64,000 bases of DNA, from positions 2,360,001-2,424,000 of the forward strand of contig NZ_CP009928.1 of assembly GCF_001021975.1 (NCBI RefSeq). The letters run 5' to 3'. This stretch comes from Chryseobacterium gallinarum (GTDB lineage Bacteria; Bacteroidota; Bacteroidia; Flavobacteriales; Weeksellaceae). The notes under the pieces were generated by a model. The model ran no database searches. It saw only the letters and a program-made list of their open reading frames with translations, and was not told the origin of the DNA. The translations under genes and the position numbers were made by a program. Of the stretch, positions 62,648-64,000 are shown piece by piece. Within the stretch, counting starts at the first letter, position 1. Each line of letters opens with the position of its first letter.

Positions 62648-63181
62648 TTAAAATAGTTCAACTATGGAGTCTTGAGGAGGTATTAGTTGCCCACTATTTT
62701 CTCCGATACCAATATCGTCAGAATCGTCGAGGCCACGGGACTTTTGTGTCATAGCCATTACTTCTCCATTGCCGGATAACGGGTTGAAATCATAATGAAG
62801 GCTTTCACCTGTTTCGCTTGTTTTTTTTAATGTAGGTATCATCACTAACGTATGTTTTTCAGCATATTCCCTGTCAACAGGATGGGTAGCCATAATGTCC
62901 CAGTTCTCAGCTTTCGGATAGGCGGCATAGTAAAACCTGATCCCTAAGTCCTCTTCTGTAGTTTCGGGATTTATTTTGCCGGCTTCTTCTTCTATCATAG
63001 ATATGAATCTCTTAAGTTTGGGCAGATCAAACCATATAGAATGGGCATCATCTATTCCCATGCTGTTTTTGATAGCACTCATGTGGTTTTGACGATAATT
63101 TCCGACAAGATTTCGGATAAGTGTATTGGACATGGTCCCCGGACGAAGAGGATCGCGGTCGTGAGTAGATTCTTTTTTCAT
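62648..63181 (-). CDS. Uncharacterised soluble protein
   Basis: A 177-residue cytoplasmic protein of no recognised family. It opens with 'MKKESTHDRDPLRPGTMSNT', has a helical region 'IWFDLPKLKRFISMIEEEAG' and a beta segment with 'GIRFYYAAYPKAENWDIMATH' and 'HTLVMIPTLKK', and ends acidic ('DDIGIGENSGQL'). It reads in the same direction as the kinase operon, 18 bases upstream of the membrane-protein gene, so it could be the first gene of that operon. Confidence 0.65.
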   Translation of the reverse strand: MKKESTHDRDPLRPGTMSNTLIRNLVGNYRQNHMSAIKNSMGIDDAHSIWFDLPKLKRFISMIEEEAGKINPETTEEDLGIRFYYAAYPKAENWDIMATHPVDREYAEKHTLVMIPTLKKTSETGESLHYDFNPLSGNGEVMAMTQKSRGLDDSDDIGIGENSGQLIPPQDSIVELF

Positions 63182-63355
63182 AACTTAACTGTTTATAAGG
63201 AATATATTAGTTGATTTGCAAATTTCGCAAAAAAATGCATTAGAAAATACATTAAAAAATGGGGAATTATACTGTTTCTTTTCCGGGTTTTTACGGATTG
63301 TGTAACAACTGTAAAAAGAATACATTTTCAACCTTATAAAAATGTAGCAATCAAT

Positions 63356-63383
63356 GAAAAAAACCGGAGAATTTCTCCGGTTT
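63356..63383 (-). terminator. Terminator after the small peptide gene
   Basis: Stem AAACCGGAGAA / TTCTCCGGTTT (about 10 bp) with a T run on the minus strand, seven bases past the peptide stop. Confidence 0.85.
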
Positions 63384-63389
63384 ACTGTT

Positions 63390-63542
63390 TTACACGCATG
63401 GGTATTTGTTCTTATCCCTGCAGACATAGTCTATTGTACAACACAATCCTGCAGGGCAGTTCATATTTTCGTCACACATGATAATCGCTGAGGTAATACC
63501 ACCACTGATTTTTTTCAATTCATTTCTTTTTAGCTTTTTCAT
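63390..63542 (-). CDS. Bacteriocin-like small peptide with double-glycine leader
   Basis: A 50-residue precursor. The leader 'MKKLKRNELKKISGG' ends in a double glycine and has the 'ELKKISGG' pattern of Bacteroidetes natural-product/class II bacteriocin precursors, processed by C39-type ABC exporters. The core of 35 residues ('GITSAIIMCDENMNCPAGLCC' and on) carries six cysteines, one pair adjacent, consistent with three disulphides. The ATG at 63542 starts the leader; a longer frame to 63578 adds non-leader residues. No exporter, peptidase or modification gene is adjacent in the window. Activity (antimicrobial or signalling) is unknown. Confidence 0.7.
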   Translation of the reverse strand: MKKLKRNELKKISGGITSAIIMCDENMNCPAGLCCTIDYVCRDKNKYPCV

Positions 63543-63617
63543 AATAATTTGTTTTTTAGTTAATAATCTGTAAGTCAATAAATATAATATTATTTCACTA
63601 TATTTTGATAATTAATT

Positions 63618-63654
63618 AAAAAAATAAGTGCTGCAGAGGAATCCACAGCACTTA
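63618..63654 (-). terminator. Terminator after clpB
   Basis: Perfect 9-bp stem TAAGTGCTG / CAGCACTTA and a T-rich run on the minus strand, 37 bases after the clpB stop. Confidence 0.85.
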
Positions 63655-63690
63655 CTTACAAAAATAATGTATATGAAAAAAAACTATTTA

Positions 63691-64000
63691 TTATTCAGTA
63701 GGTCGGAAAACCAAACCTGTTTCATCAAAATAATCTAAAGTGATTCTGTCGCCATCATTCACTTTTCCTGCGAGAATCTCACGGGATAATTTATTCAGGA
63801 CATCTTGCTGGATTACCCTTTTTAAAGGTCTTGCCCCAAATACAGGGTCATAGCCTTTTTCCATCAGGTAGTCTACAGCGTCCTGGGTGAACGTCATGAT
63901 GATATTTCGTTTAGCCAGCATATCGTTGAATCCCCTTAATTGGTATTGAACAATTTTTCCGATTTCTTTTTTTCTTAAAGGCTGGAACAGTACAATTTCA
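63691..64000 (-). CDS. clpB: ATP-dependent chaperone ClpB, C-terminal part (5' end outside window)
   Basis: Open to the right edge of the window without a start, so only the last ~102 codons are seen. The visible part matches the C-terminal D2-small domain of Hsp100 ClpB: 'EIVLFQPLRKKEIGKIV' (the 'i.F.pL..e...iv' pattern), 'LAKRNIIMTFTQDAVDYLMEKG', 'YDPVFGARPLKRVIQ' (sensor-2 GAR with the catalytic Arg) and 'DVLNKLSREILAGKVNDGD'. ClpB disaggregates proteins together with DnaK. The terminator at 63618 ends the transcript. Confidence 0.95.
   Translation of the reverse strand, partial: EIVLFQPLRKKEIGKIVQYQLRGFNDMLAKRNIIMTFTQDAVDYLMEKGYDPVFGARPLKRVIQQDVLNKLSREILAGKVNDGDRITLDYFDETGLVFRPTE

Noticed and set aside
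63185..63427. Minus-strand frame of 80 codons between the small peptide gene and the 177-residue protein gene
   Set aside because: It starts inside the peptide gene in another frame and runs through its terminator; no family or signal is visible.

Overview
The window looks like a chromosomal segment of a Flavobacteriia member, most likely Chryseobacterium or a close Weeksellaceae relative. The evidence is low GC, T9SS-type C-terminal sorting sequences, Bacteroidetes TAnnTTTG-type promoters, a Bacteroidetes-type TssD/VgrG pair, bacillithiol synthesis (BshA), and DUF2851/DUF4254/DUF4292 genes typical of this phylum. The genus call is inference from gene content; no rRNA or other marker is present.

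1-7.6 kb: end of a T9SS-sorted secreted protein, a starch-binding GH77 4-alpha-glucanotransferase, a Gly-Phe-Arg repeat secreted protein, a Spy-like periplasmic helical protein, ferritin and an MHS-family transporter. Most are separated by clear intrinsic terminators.

7.7-23.3 kb (the accessory heart): a type VI secretion 'hcp-vgrG' island read on the minus strand. From promoter to end it holds tssD/hcp, vgrG, a small membrane protein, a carrier with a distinctive N-terminal domain, the amidase effector Tae4 with its Tai4 immunity protein, a secreted protein, a broken second tai4, an L,D-transpeptidase-like effector with the same N-terminal domain, lipoproteins, a papain-like candidate effector, a 267-residue protein, and a 1439-residue LysM/PAAR-like/peptidoglycan-binding/M15/N-acetylmuramidase protein. 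Two lipoprotein genes follow, the last one broken by two small frameshifts. No sheath, baseplate or membrane-complex genes are present, so this is a spike/effector cassette feeding an apparatus encoded elsewhere. The unexpected parts are the shared 55-residue N-terminal domain (71 bp identical at the start of two genes), the immunity-gene remnants, and a paired CGTA-N4-TACG palindrome upstream of hcp.

23.3-48.7 kb: mostly housekeeping. AddA/RecB-like helicase-nuclease, a tandem trio of paralogous secreted proteins, SIMPL protein, GNAT, PspC, DUF2851, bshA, a periplasmic GH3, ribA, a DUF4254-tatA-EnvC-like-DUF4292 run, an NDP-sugar transferase, a Wzx-like flippase, dihydroorotase, a GH92 mannosidase and an OmpR-type two-component system.

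48.9-57.1 kb: DUF1573 protein, an SDR reductase of the dienoyl-CoA reductase type, two M1 metallopeptidase paralogues flanking an EEP-family hydrolase, and a PAP2 phosphatase fused to a predicted outer-membrane barrel.

57.2-64 kb: two paralogous M43 metalloprotease lipoproteins with matching promoters, separated by a 193-bp structured unit repeated three times. Then a NarL-type response regulator/kinase/membrane-protein operon, a small double-glycine-leader cysteine-rich peptide, and the 3' end of clpB. No tRNA, rRNA, CRISPR array or insertion sequence was recognised.
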